Shown: positions 6,914-15,687 of the stretch, in pieces
Position numbering within the stretch: position 1 is the first letter of the stretch
Layout: each line of letters opens with the position of its first letter
From: an uncultured Chitinophagaceae bacterium
Lineage (GTDB): Bacteria > Bacteroidota > Bacteroidia > Chitinophagales > Chitinophagaceae
Assembly (NCBI GenBank): GCA_934502905.1
Contig: CAKSVK010000035.1
Location: 1-24,239, forward strand
Length of the DNA: 24,239 nt
Direction of reading: 5' to 3'
Program-made: the position numbers and the translations under genes
The notes under the pieces: generated by a model
What the model was told of the DNA's origin: nothing
Seen by the model: the letters and a program-made list of their open reading frames with translations, nothing else
The model's database searches: none

Positions 6914-9409
6914 TTACCCGGTAGTTCTCCGTTGTTTCCAGATGGCAAAAACACCTCCGGCCAATGACAGCCAGAATAATATATTGCCTGCGTATACCAG
7001 GTTTTGTCCTTTCTTGTAAGACGCCGGTTCGAAGCGGAACTCTATTTCATGTTTTCCCGCAGGCACCGGCATGCCCCTTAAAAGATAATTCACTTTGACA
7101 TATTCGGCTTTCTGTCCGTCCAGGTAAGCATTCCATCCTGCGGGATAATAGATTTCACTGAAGACCGCAAACTGTGGAGATGCTGCATTGGTACTGTACC
7201 GTATCGTATCGTTGTTGTAATGGGTGAGCCGGATGCTGGCTGTAGAATCCCATGCGGGACTGTTCCCTGCCACATTTTTCAAGGAAACATCAATGATGAC
7301 GGTATCCTGCGGACTGAATTGATCCAGCGCCTGTATCTCTTCCACCGGCCCGTCTACATACCTGATATTTTTAATGAACCATGCGGCGCCCAGGGCGCCA
7401 TCATTTTTATAAACGGGTGCCGGTTGCTGACGCTGTTCCGGCGGCAGAATAATATAGCGGGTATCCAGCATATTCAGCACATCCATATTAGGCTGCTGCT
7501 TGGAAAGCTGCGCTTCTATAAGGTCCTGGTATATCCGCAGCTTTGCAGGATGGTAGCCGCCTACATTCCGGTGGTGATAGCTGGTAATAGCCGCAGACCC
7601 GGAAAACACTTCCCCGCTCGACAGGTTGTGCACACGATAGTGCGGGTCCTTATCCTGGAGGATCTGCTGGTCAGCAGGAGATGGTGTAAAATAGGCTGAC
7701 TTTATTTCCTCCTGACTGTCCATATAGTTGTCGTTGTTCAGGTATTTATTAGCGATCACCAGCAGGTCGGTAGAGTTTACTAGTATCAGTATCACTATTG
7801 CTGTCAACGGCTTGATCAGGTTTTTCAGGTAAAGGAATAATAAGCCGATCACCAGTGCAGCAAACAGGAATGCCCTGAACAGATTGCCTGTAAACATTGC
7901 CTTCCGGTCTGCTTTCATACCATTTACGATCATCCGGGCAACCTCTGAATTACCATCCTGCGGGTTGGTATAGGCCTGGATGATCCGGGCGTCAAAGGGA
8001 CTGGAAAAATCGTTGAAGAAATAGATCAGTAAAGTCACTGCAAAAATCCCTCCGGTGGCATACAGGATTTTTTTCCAGGATGATTTCAGCAGCTCCATGC
8101 CTTTTTCTGTAAAGAATATCTGCTGAAGAGCCATCACCGCCAGCAAAGGAAACAGCAATTGGGGGATCACAAGCGCCGTATTGGGAGAACGGAACTTATT
8201 ATATAAAGGAAGATTGTTCAGCAAGAATTCATTAAACCCGGCGAAGTTTCTGCCCCAGGCCATAAAGATAGTAATGATACAGCCTGCCAGTATCCACCAT
8301 TTGATCGGGTCTTTTATAATGACCAGTCCAATCACCGCCAGGAAACAGATGATAGCACCCAGGTAAATAGTGCCTCCGGTTCCTTCCTGGATGCCGCCCC
8401 AGTATTTGGGAAGGCTTGCTGCCAACTGGACAGCCTGCGACTCAGGGATATTTTTTTCAACCAGGGTTTCAACCAGCTTTGAGTCTTCATCAAAGTGGTT
8501 TCCCGATCCTTCTCCGAATACGCCCGGCATAAAAAAAGTAAGTATTTCCGATTTGCCGATGCTGTAGCTGAATGCATAATCTGTATCCAGTCCTTTGGTT
8601 TCCACTTTTTTGATCTCGCCGCCTTCGGTTTCAATATTTTTTCCGCCCCGCATGGTATACCTGGCATATTCGGAAGTAGTGAGCATAGTGATCGCCGAGT
8701 TGGCAATGCCGATCAACCCACCCAGTAAAGCCAGGCTGAATGCGATCAGCAGGTGCTTCCATTCTTTTTCGCGGATCCACTTAACAGCGTAACCCAGGCT
8801 GATAAAAAACACGGCTACCGCGAAGTAATAAGTGATCTGCACATGGTTGAAAGCGATCTCCCAGGTGGCAAAAATGGCGGTGACCGCCAGCCCCAACAGG
8901 TATTTCCGGTGGAAGATCAATAACAAGCCGGCTAATAAACCCGGCATATAAGCGATAGCCCACATCTTGGTATCGTGTCCTGTTGCAATAATAATAGGAT
9001 CATAGGACGCATAGGCAAAAGCAAGGCTGCCCAATATTCCTAAAACGGGCCGGGCGCCGGCTACGCAACTTAATATGTAAAAGCTGATGCACGCCAGGAA
9101 GAAAAAGCCGATGGGCTTGGGCATCCAGAGTGTCATCACACTATGGAGGTTCGGCAGCAACTGGTGATAATCCATTGCGACCTGGTAAGCAGGCATCCCG
9201 CTGAAAAGATGCGTATTCCATAAAGGAAAATGGCCATATTGTTCTTTAAACTCAAACGAGTTTTGCGCCATTCCCTGCCAGAAAATGGCATCGCTCTGTT
9301 GCAGTACTTTTCCTTTCAGCGCGGGGGAACAATACACAATGGCTACTACCAGGAAAACGCCAATTGCTATAGCATGGGGAATAATGGCTTTCAGAAATTC
9401 TTTTTTCAC
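6914..9409 (-). CDS. YfhO family multi-pass membrane protein
   Basis: 831 residues with a dozen or more hydrophobic helices over residues ~8-560, then a soluble C-terminal domain (~565-790) and one last helix ('YAGNILFWLSLAGGVFAIW'). The first loop holds 'QQSDAIFWQGMAQ' and 'FPLWNTHLFSGMPAYQV' (61-77), matching YfhO and resembling the first extracytoplasmic loop of GT-C glycosyltransferases. The C-terminal 'YYPAGWNAYLDGQKAEYVKVN' and 'RGMPVPAGKHEIEFRF' are hallmark YfhO phrases. In Gram-positives YfhO helps add sugars to lipoteichoic acid; in Bacteroidota the role is unassigned, but the coupled glycosyltransferase gene suggests glycan or glycolipid modification. It is divergent from the queuosine transporter gene, with about 150 bases between their starts. 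Confidence 0.88.
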   Translation of the reverse strand: MKKEFLKAIIPHAIAIGVFLVVAIVYCSPALKGKVLQQSDAIFWQGMAQNSFEFKEQYGHFPLWNTHLFSGMPAYQVAMDYHQLLPNLHSVMTLWMPKPIGFFFLACISFYILSCVAGARPVLGILGSLAFAYASYDPIIIATGHDTKMWAIAYMPGLLAGLLLIFHRKYLLGLAVTAIFATWEIAFNHVQITYYFAVAVFFISLGYAVKWIREKEWKHLLIAFSLALLGGLIGIANSAITMLTTSEYARYTMRGGKNIETEGGEIKKVETKGLDTDYAFSYSIGKSEILTFFMPGVFGEGSGNHFDEDSKLVETLVEKNIPESQAVQLAASLPKYWGGIQEGTGGTIYLGAIICFLAVIGLVIIKDPIKWWILAGCIITIFMAWGRNFAGFNEFLLNNLPLYNKFRSPNTALVIPQLLFPLLAVMALQQIFFTEKGMELLKSSWKKILYATGGIFAVTLLIYFFNDFSSPFDARIIQAYTNPQDGNSEVARMIVNGMKADRKAMFTGNLFRAFLFAALVIGLLFLYLKNLIKPLTAIVILILVNSTDLLVIANKYLNNDNYMDSQEEIKSAYFTPSPADQQILQDKDPHYRVHNLSSGEVFSGSAAITSYHHRNVGGYHPAKLRIYQDLIEAQLSKQQPNMDVLNMLDTRYIILPPEQRQQPAPVYKNDGALGAAWFIKNIRYVDGPVEEIQALDQFSPQDTVIIDVSLKNVAGNSPAWDSTASIRLTHYNNDTIRYSTNAASPQFAVFSEIYYPAGWNAYLDGQKAEYVKVNYLLRGMPVPAGKHEIEFRFEPASYKKGQNLVYAGNILFWLSLAGGVFAIWKQRRTTG

Positions 9410-9558
9410 TATGCTGTTTTTTCAGTTGATGCAAGATAGCTTATATGCTAACAAATATGTATTTAAGGCGGCAAATTAATGCTAATTTCAGTCTTGGCTT
9501 TAATTTTAACGTGCTTAATAACAGGCACCGTAATATTTTGAACCTCTTAAAGTTTTTC

Positions 9559-10335
9559 ATGATCAATCAAATAGTCAGGGACAGACCCACAAAGCTCTTC
9601 ATTGTATTTGCTGCTTTTTTTGTTGCCAATGCGCTCATTGCGGAATGTATCGGCGGAAAAGTGTTTTCGCTGGAAAAGCTCTTTGGCTTTCAGCCCTCCG
9701 ACTTTACCCTGTTTGGATACAGCGGGTTGTCCCTGAGCCTTACCTGTGGCGTTTTGTTGTGGCCGCTGGAATTTGTCATGACGGATATAGTAAATGAATA
9801 CTATGGCCCCAAAGCTGTAAAAAGGATCAGTTATATTGCGGTGGCGTTGATCTCTTATGCTTTCCTGATGTTCTATGCAAGCATTCATATACCATCTGCA
9901 GACTGGTGGCCCGCTTCCAAAACGCAGGAAGGAATAGCGGATCTGCAGGTAGCCTATAGTGGTATATTCGGACAGGGTATGTGGATCATAGCGGGCAGCC
10001 TGATTGCCTTTCTGATCGGGCAGCTGGTAGACGTTTTTATATTTCACCGGATAAAAAAAATTACCGGCGAAAAGAAAGTGTGGTTGAGGGCAACCGGGTC
10101 CACGCTTGTTTCCCAGTTAATAGACAGCTTTATTGTGTTGACCATTGCGTTCAAAATCGGGAGCGACTGGACATGGACGCAGGTACTGGCGGTTGGCTGC
10201 GTAAATTACGCGTATAAGTTCATCGTAGCGGTAGGTCTTACCCCGGTCATCTATTTTGCAGAATCTGCGATAGAAAGGTACGTAGGAAAAGAAAAAGCGG
10301 TACAAATGAAAAAGGAAGCCATGGGATTGATTTAG
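9559..10335 (+). CDS. yhhQ: Queuosine precursor transporter, YhhQ/DUF165 family
   Basis: 258 residues from the ATG at 9559 ('MINQIVRDRPTKLFIVFAAFF'). An in-frame ATG at 9445 would add 38 residues of low-complexity, Asn-rich sequence in the divergent promoter region and is less likely. About six membrane helices are seen. Family blocks include 'LIAECIGGKVFSLE', 'GVLLWPLEFVMTDIVNEYYGPKAVKRISYI', 'IAGSLIAFLIGQLVDVFIFHRIKKITG' and 'RATGSTLVSQLIDSFIVLTIAF'. YhhQ proteins import preQ0/preQ1 for queuosine tRNA modification. No other queuosine gene is nearby, as is common for this salvage transporter. Confidence 0.9.
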   Translation: MINQIVRDRPTKLFIVFAAFFVANALIAECIGGKVFSLEKLFGFQPSDFTLFGYSGLSLSLTCGVLLWPLEFVMTDIVNEYYGPKAVKRISYIAVALISYAFLMFYASIHIPSADWWPASKTQEGIADLQVAYSGIFGQGMWIIAGSLIAFLIGQLVDVFIFHRIKKITGEKKVWLRATGSTLVSQLIDSFIVLTIAFKIGSDWTWTQVLAVGCVNYAYKFIVAVGLTPVIYFAESAIERYVGKEKAVQMKKEAMGLI

Positions 10336-10356
10336 TGACACAACTTATAACTTTAT

Positions 10357-10364
10357 TATCTTTG
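10357..10364 (+). promoter_or_regulatory. Bacteroidota -7 promoter element before the GH30 gene
   Basis: TATCTTTG exactly matches TAnnTTTG and ends 23 bases before the ATG at 10388, giving a short leader. No obvious -33 TTTG at standard spacing. Confidence 0.6.
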
Positions 10365-10387
10365 ATTTCTCTTAAACAATCAGGATC

Positions 10388-11824
10388 ATGAAAGATGCCA
10401 TATCGGGAAAATATCTCATCATAATATTGATGATTGCATTTGCAACCGGCGCCTGTAAGCGCGGGGGAACGAATAACCCGGAAACGCCGGTAAATAATGA
10501 AATAGATTTCTGGCTTACCAAATCAGATGAAACGGTTAAGCTGCAAAAGCAAACCGGCGTCCTGGCTTTTACCGGGGATGCCGGCCAAAATACGGCGATT
10601 GAGATAGATGAAAGTACAACATTCCAGACGGTTGACGGCTTTGGCTACACGCTCACCGGCGGCAGCGCGGAAGTCATTCAATCACTGGCTGCTTCTAAAA
10701 AGCAGGAACTGCTGAAAGAGCTTTTTGGCTCAGGGGATAATGATATAAGTATAAGTTACCTGAGAATAAGTATCGGAGCATCTGATCTGAATGCGATGCC
10801 TTATACGTATAATGACCTGCCGGGAGGAGAGACCGATGAGCCATTGGAGAAATTCAGCTTGGCGCCGGATATGATCAATTTTATCCCGTTGCTGAAAGAA
10901 ATACTGGCCATAAGTCCCGATATAAAAATACTGGCTACCCCATGGACCGCTCCTGTGTGGATGAAAAATAAAAACAGCTTTATCGGCGGAGAATTAAAGC
11001 CGCAATATTACGGTGTGTATGCAAAGTATTTTGTAAAATACATAGAAGCAATGAAAGCGCAGGGCATTACTATACATGCGGTGACGCCCCAGAACGAGCC
11101 CCTGCATGATGGTAATAATCCCAGCATGCATATGAGCGCGGCCCAGCAGGCGGACTTTATCAAAAACCACCTGGGACCTGCTTTCCGTGATGCAGGACTG
11201 AATACCAGGATCATTATTTACGACCACAATTGCGATAAGCCTGAATATCCGCTGGCAATACTGGATGATGCAGCAGCCAAAGCTTTTATTGACGGCAGCG
11301 CATTCCATCTGTATGCCGGAGACATTGGTGCCCTGAGTGCGGTGCACGACGCACATCCGGACAAAGCACTGTATTTTACAGAGCAGTACACATCCGTCGA
11401 CGGTAATTTCGGCGGCGACCTGAAATGGCATTTAAAGAATGTGATCATAGGTTCCATGCGTAATCATAGCCGGATTGCATTGGAATGGAACCTTGCCAAT
11501 AATGCTTCATACGGACCACATACGCCCGGCGGCTGCACTACCTGTAAAGGTGCCGTTACTATTAACAGCAGTGCGGACTTCACCAGGAATGTTGCCTACT
11601 ACATCATTGCTCATGTATCTAAGTTTGTGCCGCCAGGTTCTGTACGTATTGCCAGTAATATCCAGGGTAACCTGCAGAATGTTGCCTTTAAAACGCCTGC
11701 GGGCAAAATAGTGCTGGTAGTGGAAAATGACGGAGGGTCCGCGGAAAACTTCCATATAAAATATAAGGGAAAGCAGGTGATGGTGTCCCTTCCTGCCGGA
11801 GGCGTCGGAACCTTCATTTGGTAG
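10388..11824 (+). CDS. Glycoside hydrolase family 30 lipoprotein
   Basis: 478 residues. The N-terminus is a lipoprotein signal ('IIILMIAFATGAC', acylated Cys at residue 23). The (beta/alpha)8 barrel begins 'FQTVDGFGYTLTGGSAEV' (79-96), the standard GH30 opening. Other blocks are 'SYLRISIGASDL' (123-134) and 'ATPWTAPVWMKN' (183-194). The acid/base Glu is in 'AVTPQNEPLH' (E237) and the nucleophile Glu in 'LYFTEQYTS' (E332). The C-terminal ~80 residues form the side beta-sandwich. GH30 includes glucosylceramidases, beta-1,6-glucanases, xylanases and fucosidases; the subfamily and substrate cannot be fixed by eye. The overall form is nearest the glucosylceramidase/beta-1,6-glucanase type. Expected to be membrane-anchored in the periplasm or at the surface. 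It has its own promoter element and no SusCD partners nearby. Confidence 0.92.
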   Translation: MKDAISGKYLIIILMIAFATGACKRGGTNNPETPVNNEIDFWLTKSDETVKLQKQTGVLAFTGDAGQNTAIEIDESTTFQTVDGFGYTLTGGSAEVIQSLAASKKQELLKELFGSGDNDISISYLRISIGASDLNAMPYTYNDLPGGETDEPLEKFSLAPDMINFIPLLKEILAISPDIKILATPWTAPVWMKNKNSFIGGELKPQYYGVYAKYFVKYIEAMKAQGITIHAVTPQNEPLHDGNNPSMHMSAAQQADFIKNHLGPAFRDAGLNTRIIIYDHNCDKPEYPLAILDDAAAKAFIDGSAFHLYAGDIGALSAVHDAHPDKALYFTEQYTSVDGNFGGDLKWHLKNVIIGSMRNHSRIALEWNLANNASYGPHTPGGCTTCKGAVTINSSADFTRNVAYYIIAHVSKFVPPGSVRIASNIQGNLQNVAFKTPAGKIVLVVENDGGSAENFHIKYKGKQVMVSLPAGGVGTFIW

Positions 11825-11855
11825 ATAATGTTGGTTTTTTCATTGCTGATTTTTG

Positions 11856-12029
11856 ATGAGATCTCTGTACAGTGATCAGCCATCAGCTAGGGTTCTGGTA
11901 TCTGCGAAGTTGGGTGCTTCCGGTGATTTCTTCGACTACGGTGAGAATAATAAGGATTACACCAGGTACGCACTGCAAAAACGGCACAAAGAGACCATCA
12001 AAAAAAGAGGTGTTGGAGCAACGGACTGA
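11856..12029 (+). CDS. Possible 57-residue small protein or gene remnant
   Basis: An ATG-started frame of 57 codons ends in TGA at 12027-12029, in the gap after the GH30 gene. The middle and end read like real protein: 'GDFFDYGENNKDYTRYALQ' (about residues 24-42) followed by a very basic 'KRHKETIKKRG'. Codon choice is similar to the neighbouring genes. I do not recognise a family. It could be a short functional protein or the C-terminal end of a decayed gene, since the first ~15 residues look less protein-like. No promoter element is evident. Confidence 0.35.
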   Translation: MRSLYSDQPSARVLVSAKLGASGDFFDYGENNKDYTRYALQKRHKETIKKRGVGATD

Positions 12030-12065
12030 CGGGCAGCGTGTCCTTACGTTATATCATAACCTAAG

Positions 12066-12098
12066 GCAGGAAAAGCTGCGTAAAGCGGCTTTTCCTGC
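12066..12098. terminator. Strong hairpin downstream of the DUF4198-like gene
   Basis: A 14-bp stem, GCAGGAAAAGCTGC (12066-12079), loop GTAAA, GCGGCTTTTCCTGC (12085-12098), has one U-G wobble on the + strand (A-C on the other). It starts 11 bases past the minus-strand stop at 12110, so it most likely ends that transcript. No long T-run follows on either side. Confidence 0.6.
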
Positions 12099-12109
12099 TG
12101 GTTTAAAAT

Positions 12110-12811
12110 TTATTTTATCTCAACCAGGTAAGTAGCGCAACGCCAGATACCTTCATATGGCTTGCCATGATGTTCCCCTGTTTCCTTATCACTCCTTGAT
12201 ATCTCTATCAGGTAGGTACCTGACCATTCTGGTGTAAACTCAGCTTTTCCTTCTGCGTTTGTCTGTAATTGCTTGGTCCATCCTTTAGGTGAAAAAACAG
12301 TTACGTACATATCGCCTGCGGGCTTTTCATTAAAATAGCCGGTAACCACGGACGTTTTATTTTTAGACAATCCATTCAGGTTGAATTTGATGGGATTGGT
12401 GTTGGCGGCAGTAATATTGTAGTTATTGCTTTTGCCGACAGAGACAGTAGCGCTGGTATTGAATTGATAGATCGTTTTGCCACCCAGGTCCTTTGCGCTA
12501 TGGCTTACCAGCAGGGTGTATATTCCATCTTTTTCAGGCGTAAAGGCTGCAGCGAAATGATCGGCTGCTTCCCGCACAGGCAGTTGTGTCTTCCCGCCGT
12601 CCGGTCCGATCAGCCATAACGAAAAGTCCTTTACATCAGAATACCAGTCGCTCACTTTTTCAGGAGAAAACTCGGCGTACTCTCCGTAAAATACTTTCAC
12701 ATCCTGCGCTTTTCCTTTAACACCGCTGGGTGCAGTTTCAATCCATAATGCATGTGCCGACACCTGGATGCTGGCAAACAGCAGCGCGGCGATAACCAGA
12801 TACTTTTTCAT
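12110..12811 (-). CDS. DUF4198-like periplasmic protein
   Basis: 233 residues from the ATG at 12811; an in-frame ATG 66 bases upstream would put 22 polar residues before a classic signal peptide and is rejected. The signal is 'MKKYLVIAALLFASIQVSA', with cleavage likely just before or near 'HALWIETAPSG'. That opening and later 'VKVFYGEYAEFSPEKV', 'FTPEKDGIYTLLVSH' and 'FTPEWSGTYLIEISRSD' fit the DUF4198 family of beta-sandwich periplasmic proteins, some of which accompany metal (nickel/cobalt) uptake systems. Cleavage at SA|HA would leave an N-terminal histidine, a known metal-binding feature. No transporter is next to it, so the link to metals is inference. Confidence 0.72.
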   Translation of the reverse strand: MKKYLVIAALLFASIQVSAHALWIETAPSGVKGKAQDVKVFYGEYAEFSPEKVSDWYSDVKDFSLWLIGPDGGKTQLPVREAADHFAAAFTPEKDGIYTLLVSHSAKDLGGKTIYQFNTSATVSVGKSNNYNITAANTNPIKFNLNGLSKNKTSVVTGYFNEKPAGDMYVTVFSPKGWTKQLQTNAEGKAEFTPEWSGTYLIEISRSDKETGEHHGKPYEGIWRCATYLVEIK

Positions 12812-12874
12812 TGTAATGTTTTGTTGCAGTTGTATTAAATAATAGTGGCGCTGCCTGATGAGCAACGCTGGTGG

Positions 12875-12882
12875 CAAATGTA
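12875..12882 (-). promoter_or_regulatory. Bacteroidota -7 promoter element, minus strand
   Basis: On the minus strand this reads TACATTTG, an exact TAnnTTTG match, 63 bases upstream of the ATG at 12811. It supports the shorter start, because transcription from here would begin at or inside the longer version's start codon at 12877. Confidence 0.5.
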
Positions 12883-13098
12883 TAAACCTGCCTGTGACCG
12901 CTGGTTATGCAATCAGGAATTCCATTTACGTATAAGGGAAAAAGAACGGAAGCATTTTGGTGGGTGAAAACTTCCAATACTGTTGCTGATATTCATGCGG
13001 CCGCCTGTACATAACGTCACCGGCAACCAATGACTTCAGTGTATTGTAGTGATGCCGGCTCATAACAATCATCTGCAGTACGGGTCATAGCGTAAGAT

Positions 13099-15417
13099 CT
13101 ACAGTTCTCCTTTATTCCGGTTGGGCGGATCAATGCCGTAAAGGCTCTTCACAAAAAAATCTCTTTTTTTCTTTTTGCCGTAAGGACCACCGTCGCTGTG
13201 GCCAAGTCCCGGTATTGCCAGGAAGTCGAATTGCTTACCGGACTTTATCAATGCGTCGGCAACACGGTAGGTCGATTCCGGCGGCACATTGGTATCTTCT
13301 TCTCCAACGATCAGCAATAAGTCTCCCTGCAATTTATAAGCGTTCGTGACATTGGATTGTTCTTCATAATGTTTCCCTACGGGATATCCCATCCACTGCT
13401 CATTCCACCACTGCTTATCTACCCTGTTATCGTGACATCCGCAGGAAGAGACGGCGGCTTTATAAAATTCCGGGTGAAACAATAATCCCCCAAGCGCATT
13501 TTGCCCGCCTGCCGAAGTGCCGTATAGTCCAACCTTTTCCGCATCCACGTAGGGATATTTTTTCGCCAGCGCCTGTATCCACAGGATGCGGTCCGCAAAG
13601 CCTGCGTCTGCCAGGTTTTTCCAGCAGACATCATGAAAGGCTTTGGAACGGTTACTGGTACCCATGCCGTCTATCTGCACCACTATAAAGCCCAGTTCAG
13701 CCATGCTTTGCATCTCACCCCCGGTGGTGAAGCTTTTGGGCACAAATGAATCCTGCGGACCTGCATATATGTTCTCGATCACCGGGTACTTCCTGGTAGA
13801 ATCGAAACGGGTTGGACGGAATACTACTCCCCATATATCTGTCACACCATCCCTGCCTTTGGCTGTGAAGGGTTCCGGCAGGCGGAAGCCAGCGGCCAGG
13901 TAGTGTGATATATCAGCACGTTCTACTTCCATTATTTTTTTTCCGTCAGATGTCCGGCGCAGCTCAATTACCGGAGGAATATGTACCTGAGAATAGGTAT
14001 CGAGATAATATTTTCTGTCGGGCGAATAGCTGATGCTGTGATGACCATCGGAGGGCGTCAGGTGCACCAGGTTACTACCGTCGAAGCCTATGCGGTAATA
14101 GTGAACATAATAAGGGTCTTCATCAGGATTCATACCGCTGGCGCGGAACCATATCATCCTGTTCTTTTTATCAATGCTGTCAATTTCGCGCACCACCCAT
14201 TTCCCTGAGGTTACCGGATGTATTTCCCCCGTTTCGGTTTGTACCAGGTACAGGTGCCGCCAGCCGTCTTTTTCAGAAGTCCACAGGATCTCATTGGTTT
14301 CGGGCAGGTAGTGGGTAAAAATTTTCTGTTCGTAAATAAATGTCTCCGTTTTTTCATCTGCAACGGTCCGTGTTTTTCCGGTTTCAGCGTTTACCTCCAC
14401 GATACGGAACCGTTGATGCCCGCGGTCAACGCGTTCAAATAAAAAGCTGTGGTTGTTTTTATTCCATGTCAGGAGTGGGGCCGGAAAAAAATCGATGGTC
14501 TCTGTTTCTGCTTCTGTAATCTTTCCTGTTGCAACATCAAATACAAACATCTCGTATGTAGTGAATGGGTCACCGGGCTGTTTATAGGACTGTGATCTCA
14601 ATACGCCCCGGGTTGTATTTTCAACCGATGTGTTGATGTAGTATACCAACGAATCTTTATAGGGATTAAGCCGGTAGCCTACCAGGAACCTGCTGTCCGG
14701 TGACCATGCAAGAGATCCGTACGGTTTCGCTTCCGAGCCGTCAAATGTCAGTTGTCTGTCTTTGTGATGATGGTCTGTAATATAGATGTTATTGTTTTTT
14801 ATAACGGCGGTAAGGCTTCTGTCCGGGGATATGCTATCGGTTCTGTAGGATATCCACCTGCTGCGGTAAAGCGGATTTTGTCTTCTCCATTGCGGAGTGG
14901 TCTGGGGTTGTACCCGTATCATCACGGTGTCTCTGCAGTCTGAATCCGATAACCTGCACAGCCAGGTTTTTCCTTCTGTATCAAATAATATTTCTTTACC
15001 TGCGTTCCTTATCTCAATATTAGTAAGCTGCAGCTTTTGCGGGTGGACAGACTTCCCGGTTTTGCTGCTTACAGCCGCCGCTACTTTTTGATGGTTAAAC
15101 AAAGGTTTCTTTTTACCATTTTCTGCGTATACCCGTACATATTCCCGCACGCTGTCTTTGAAAGCTCTTCTGTATAAAAATGACTTTCCGTCAGGAAACC
15201 ATACAGGTTGTACCGTCGTATTGAATATTTTTCCCCGGTTGATGGTACTGTCTGAAAACGCCGCAAAACGGTAACGCTCCATTATTTCTTCCCTTGTCGG
15301 CGTATAAGCCTCCAGGTTTTGCGTAAATGATTTAAGCCCGGTAAAAAATATACAGATCAACAGACAGAGTTTTCTACACATGTTATTGCAGGTTTCATGA
15401 AATGGTTTCCCGGTCAT
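13099..15417 (-). CDS. S9 family serine peptidase (DPP-IV-like)
   Basis: 772 residues. A signal sequence lies near the N-terminus ('CRKLCLLICIFFTGLKSFTQ'); translation may start at the ATG at 15417 or at Met13 (15381), which gives a more ordinary signal peptide. Residues ~60-500 are the DPP-IV N-terminal beta-propeller ('SPDRSLTAV', 'LAWSPDSRFLVGYRL', 'LTWNKNNHSFLFERV', 'WTSEKDGWRHLY'). The alpha/beta hydrolase domain (~520-765) has the nucleophile in 'GLYGTSAGGQNALGG' (S635), acid in 'IVGEEDTNVPPES' (D708) and base in 'IPGLGHSDGG' (H740). These enzymes remove dipeptides from peptides, usually after Pro or Ala, in the periplasm. The serine context GTSAGG differs from the GWSYGG usual in DPP-IV. 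Its start directly abuts the stop of the upstream small membrane gene, so the two are probably cotranscribed. Confidence 0.9.
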   Translation of the reverse strand: MTGKPFHETCNNMCRKLCLLICIFFTGLKSFTQNLEAYTPTREEIMERYRFAAFSDSTINRGKIFNTTVQPVWFPDGKSFLYRRAFKDSVREYVRVYAENGKKKPLFNHQKVAAAVSSKTGKSVHPQKLQLTNIEIRNAGKEILFDTEGKTWLCRLSDSDCRDTVMIRVQPQTTPQWRRQNPLYRSRWISYRTDSISPDRSLTAVIKNNNIYITDHHHKDRQLTFDGSEAKPYGSLAWSPDSRFLVGYRLNPYKDSLVYYINTSVENTTRGVLRSQSYKQPGDPFTTYEMFVFDVATGKITEAETETIDFFPAPLLTWNKNNHSFLFERVDRGHQRFRIVEVNAETGKTRTVADEKTETFIYEQKIFTHYLPETNEILWTSEKDGWRHLYLVQTETGEIHPVTSGKWVVREIDSIDKKNRMIWFRASGMNPDEDPYYVHYYRIGFDGSNLVHLTPSDGHHSISYSPDRKYYLDTYSQVHIPPVIELRRTSDGKKIMEVERADISHYLAAGFRLPEPFTAKGRDGVTDIWGVVFRPTRFDSTRKYPVIENIYAGPQDSFVPKSFTTGGEMQSMAELGFIVVQIDGMGTSNRSKAFHDVCWKNLADAGFADRILWIQALAKKYPYVDAEKVGLYGTSAGGQNALGGLLFHPEFYKAAVSSCGCHDNRVDKQWWNEQWMGYPVGKHYEEQSNVTNAYKLQGDLLLIVGEEDTNVPPESTYRVADALIKSGKQFDFLAIPGLGHSDGGPYGKKKKRDFFVKSLYGIDPPNRNKGEL

Positions 15418-15687
15418 TTATAAAAGAAAGGGCAGCGTTATTGCAATTCCCAGCGCACCTCCTATGACGGAAGCAACGGCATCGTAAAAATCGTAGTGTC
15501 CTATTTTGGTGACCAGCGAAAAAAGCTCAAATCCATAGCTGATGGCTACTACCAGTATTGCCGCTATAACTGTGGCAGGAAAAAAACTGCCTGACAGCAG
15601 GTAATAGCAAACGACCTGCAGGAATATTCCCATTGGTATGCCTACGAAAAAATGTCGCCACTTATCTGGTGCAATATTTTTAAACAC
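15418..15687 (-). CDS. Small VanZ-like membrane protein, GTG start
   Basis: 89 residues starting with GTG; no ATG is available between this codon and the upstream in-frame stop. Three hydrophobic segments are visible: residues ~12-30, 34-58 and 66-88. The opening 'APDKWRHFFVGIPMG' and the later 'ELFSLVTKIGHYDFYDAVASVIGGALG' resemble the DKxxHF and E...D..D....G pattern of VanZ/YfiM-type small membrane proteins. No enzymatic role is known for such short members. The stop codon is immediately followed by the S9 peptidase ATG, suggesting one transcript. Confidence 0.65.
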   Translation of the reverse strand: MFKNIAPDKWRHFFVGIPMGIFLQVVCYYLLSGSFFPATVIAAILVVAISYGFELFSLVTKIGHYDFYDAVASVIGGALGIAITLPFLL

